Of a stretch of DNA of 6,007 bases, positions 5,331-6,007 are shown piece after piece. This DNA is from JBOGGX01 sp050744245. GTDB taxonomy: Bacteria > Actinomycetota > Acidimicrobiia > Acidimicrobiales > JBOGGX01. Position numbers and translations under genes: made by a program. The notes below the pieces were generated by a model. That model was not told the DNA's origin. It did no database searches and was given only the letters and a program-made list of their open reading frames with translations. Numbering within the stretch: position 1 is the first letter of the stretch; every line of letters starts with the position of its first letter. The stretch spans positions 1-6,007 of the forward strand of contig JBOGGX010000164.1 in the NCBI GenBank assembly GCA_050744245.1. The letters are read 5' to 3'.

Positions 5331-5889
5331 TCACTCCGTGGGTAGGCCTTCCGTGGGATCGTCGACCTCGGGCTGGAACCGCCGGGTCGCGTCGATGACC
5401 TGGGTGACACAGAAGTCGATGCGGGAAAGGGCCCGCTCCCCCAGCCCGTCCTTCACCTCGCCCGAGTTCACGGCCACGTAATCGGGGGGCCACCCACGCG
5501 CCGAGCGACCGGGCCACCACCGTCATGTTGTTCAGCGTGTTGAGGGCGGCCATGGCCCCGCCGGCCAGGGCGAAAAGCCCGACGCCGTCGCCGAGCATGG
5601 GCTCCTTGGCCAGATGGTCGAGCATGTTCTTCATCGCGCCGGTCATGCCGCTGTGGTACTCGGGGGAGATCGACAGGCGGGCGTGCATGTCGTCGACCCG
5701 CCGGGCCCAGGCCACGGTGGCCGGGTGGTCCCACGGCAACGTGCCGTCGTTCACCGGCAGACCGGCCTCGGCCGGCGTCACGAAGTCGACCTCGACGCCA
5801 TGCCTGGCCGCGGTGCCGGCCACCAGCTGGGCCAGCAGGTGGCGGCTCGAGTCCGGCCGGCTGATGGCGGACAGCACCATGACCTTCAT
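5331..5889 (-). CDS. NADPH-dependent FMN reductase family protein, single-base frameshift
   Basis: This is a flavodoxin-fold oxidoreductase expected to bind FMN and use NAD(P)H; its natural substrate cannot be told. It starts MKVMVLSAISRPDSS, a beta strand and phosphate-binding loop. The family hallmark SPEYHSGMTGAMKNMLDHL is at 75-93, and GLFALAGG follows at 104-111. As written the frame leaves the family after residue 135, within a run of six C (minus strand, 5489-5484), and ends at 5317. Removing one C restores a GC3-rich frame (DYVAVNSGEVKDGLGERALS...) that stops at 5333-5331 and gives 185 residues, normal for the family and ending just before the next gene. Either a homopolymer sequencing error or a recent inactivating change explains this. 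The start at 5889 has only a weak ribosome binding site; ATG at 5880 is an alternative. Confidence 0.85.
5484..5489 (-). other. Homopolymer run at the reductase frameshift
   Basis: There are six G on the plus strand (six C in the coding strand). With five, the reading frame continues in the conserved frame to the stop at 5331. This pins the frameshift to a site prone to indel errors. Confidence 0.8.
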
Positions 5890-5901
5890 GCGCGGCGGAC
5901 C

Positions 5902-6007
5902 CTACCCGAGCCTCCGGTCGAGGTGCCGCCGGAAGTGGGCGAGCCGCTCGGCGTCGACCGCATCGGGGCGGCGGTCGGCGACGGCGAGGGCGCGGCGGGC
6001 GATGGCG
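5902..6007 (-). CDS. C-terminal end of an unidentified protein (partial)
   Basis: An open minus-strand frame enters from the window edge and ends at TAG (5904-5902), 12 bases before the reductase start. The visible end reads AIARRALAVADRRPDAVDAE then RLAHFRRHLDRRLG, which is helical and Arg/Ala-rich with GC-rich third positions. About 35 residues are too few to name a family. Its spacing suggests it shares an operon with the reductase. Confidence 0.55.
   Translation of the reverse strand, partial: AIARRALAVADRRPDAVDAERLAHFRRHLDRRLG

Noticed and set aside
5484..5489. Programmed ribosomal frameshifting in the reductase gene
   Set aside because: No stimulatory structure or family precedent was seen. 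A homopolymer indel is the simpler explanation.

Overview
The window is a very GC-rich bacterial chromosome segment in which every supported gene lies on the minus strand. It holds most of an S10-type ribosomal protein operon. In transcription order, from high to low coordinates, the genes are the end of an unidentified gene, a frameshifted NADPH-dependent FMN reductase-like gene, a small DUF2510-like membrane protein, rplC (L3), rplD (L4), rplW (L23), rplB (L2), rpsS (S19), rplV (L22), rpsC (S3) and the start of rplP (L16). High GC, G/C-rich third positions, the L3 segment IGACATPSRVFKG and the small protein's GWWQASDGKWYAPE motif suggest Actinomycetota, plausibly class Acidimicrobiia. That placement is inference.

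Region 4971-6007 is not ribosomal. The reductase and the DUF2510-like gene are six bases apart and look co-transcribed. A hairpin directly after the DUF2510-like stop, a possible -10 box and two strong hairpins suggest that a separate ribosomal transcript begins in the 172-base gap before rplC. The usual first gene, rpsJ (S10), is not upstream of rplC in this window.

Region 1-4798 is compact. rplC/rplD, rplD/rplW and rpsS/rplV overlap by 1-4 bases, and rplW/rplB and rplV/rpsC are 14 and 3 bases apart. The exceptions are rplB-rpsS (95 bases, two hairpins) and rpsC-rplP (49 bases). The proteins are core parts of the large subunit (L2, L3, L4, L16, L22, L23) and small subunit (S3, S19).

The most unusual feature is a roughly 90-bp coding repeat found twice in the 3' end of rplV and once in the 3' end of rplD, always in the same reading frame. 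It gives L22 and L4 related Ala/Gly/Glu-rich C-terminal tails (shared core DAAQAPAGAADET...VAEGRAGE.EGR.AQ) that normal L22 and L4 lack. The two rplV copies match at 96 of 97 bases, and the rplD copy matches them at about 79 of 89. L4 and L22 are also the two proteins that form the exit-tunnel constriction, so the shared tail could be functional, or it could be a mobile or recombining coding repeat. No CRISPR array, tRNA, rRNA or insertion sequence was seen, and no gap without a gene exceeds 300 bases.
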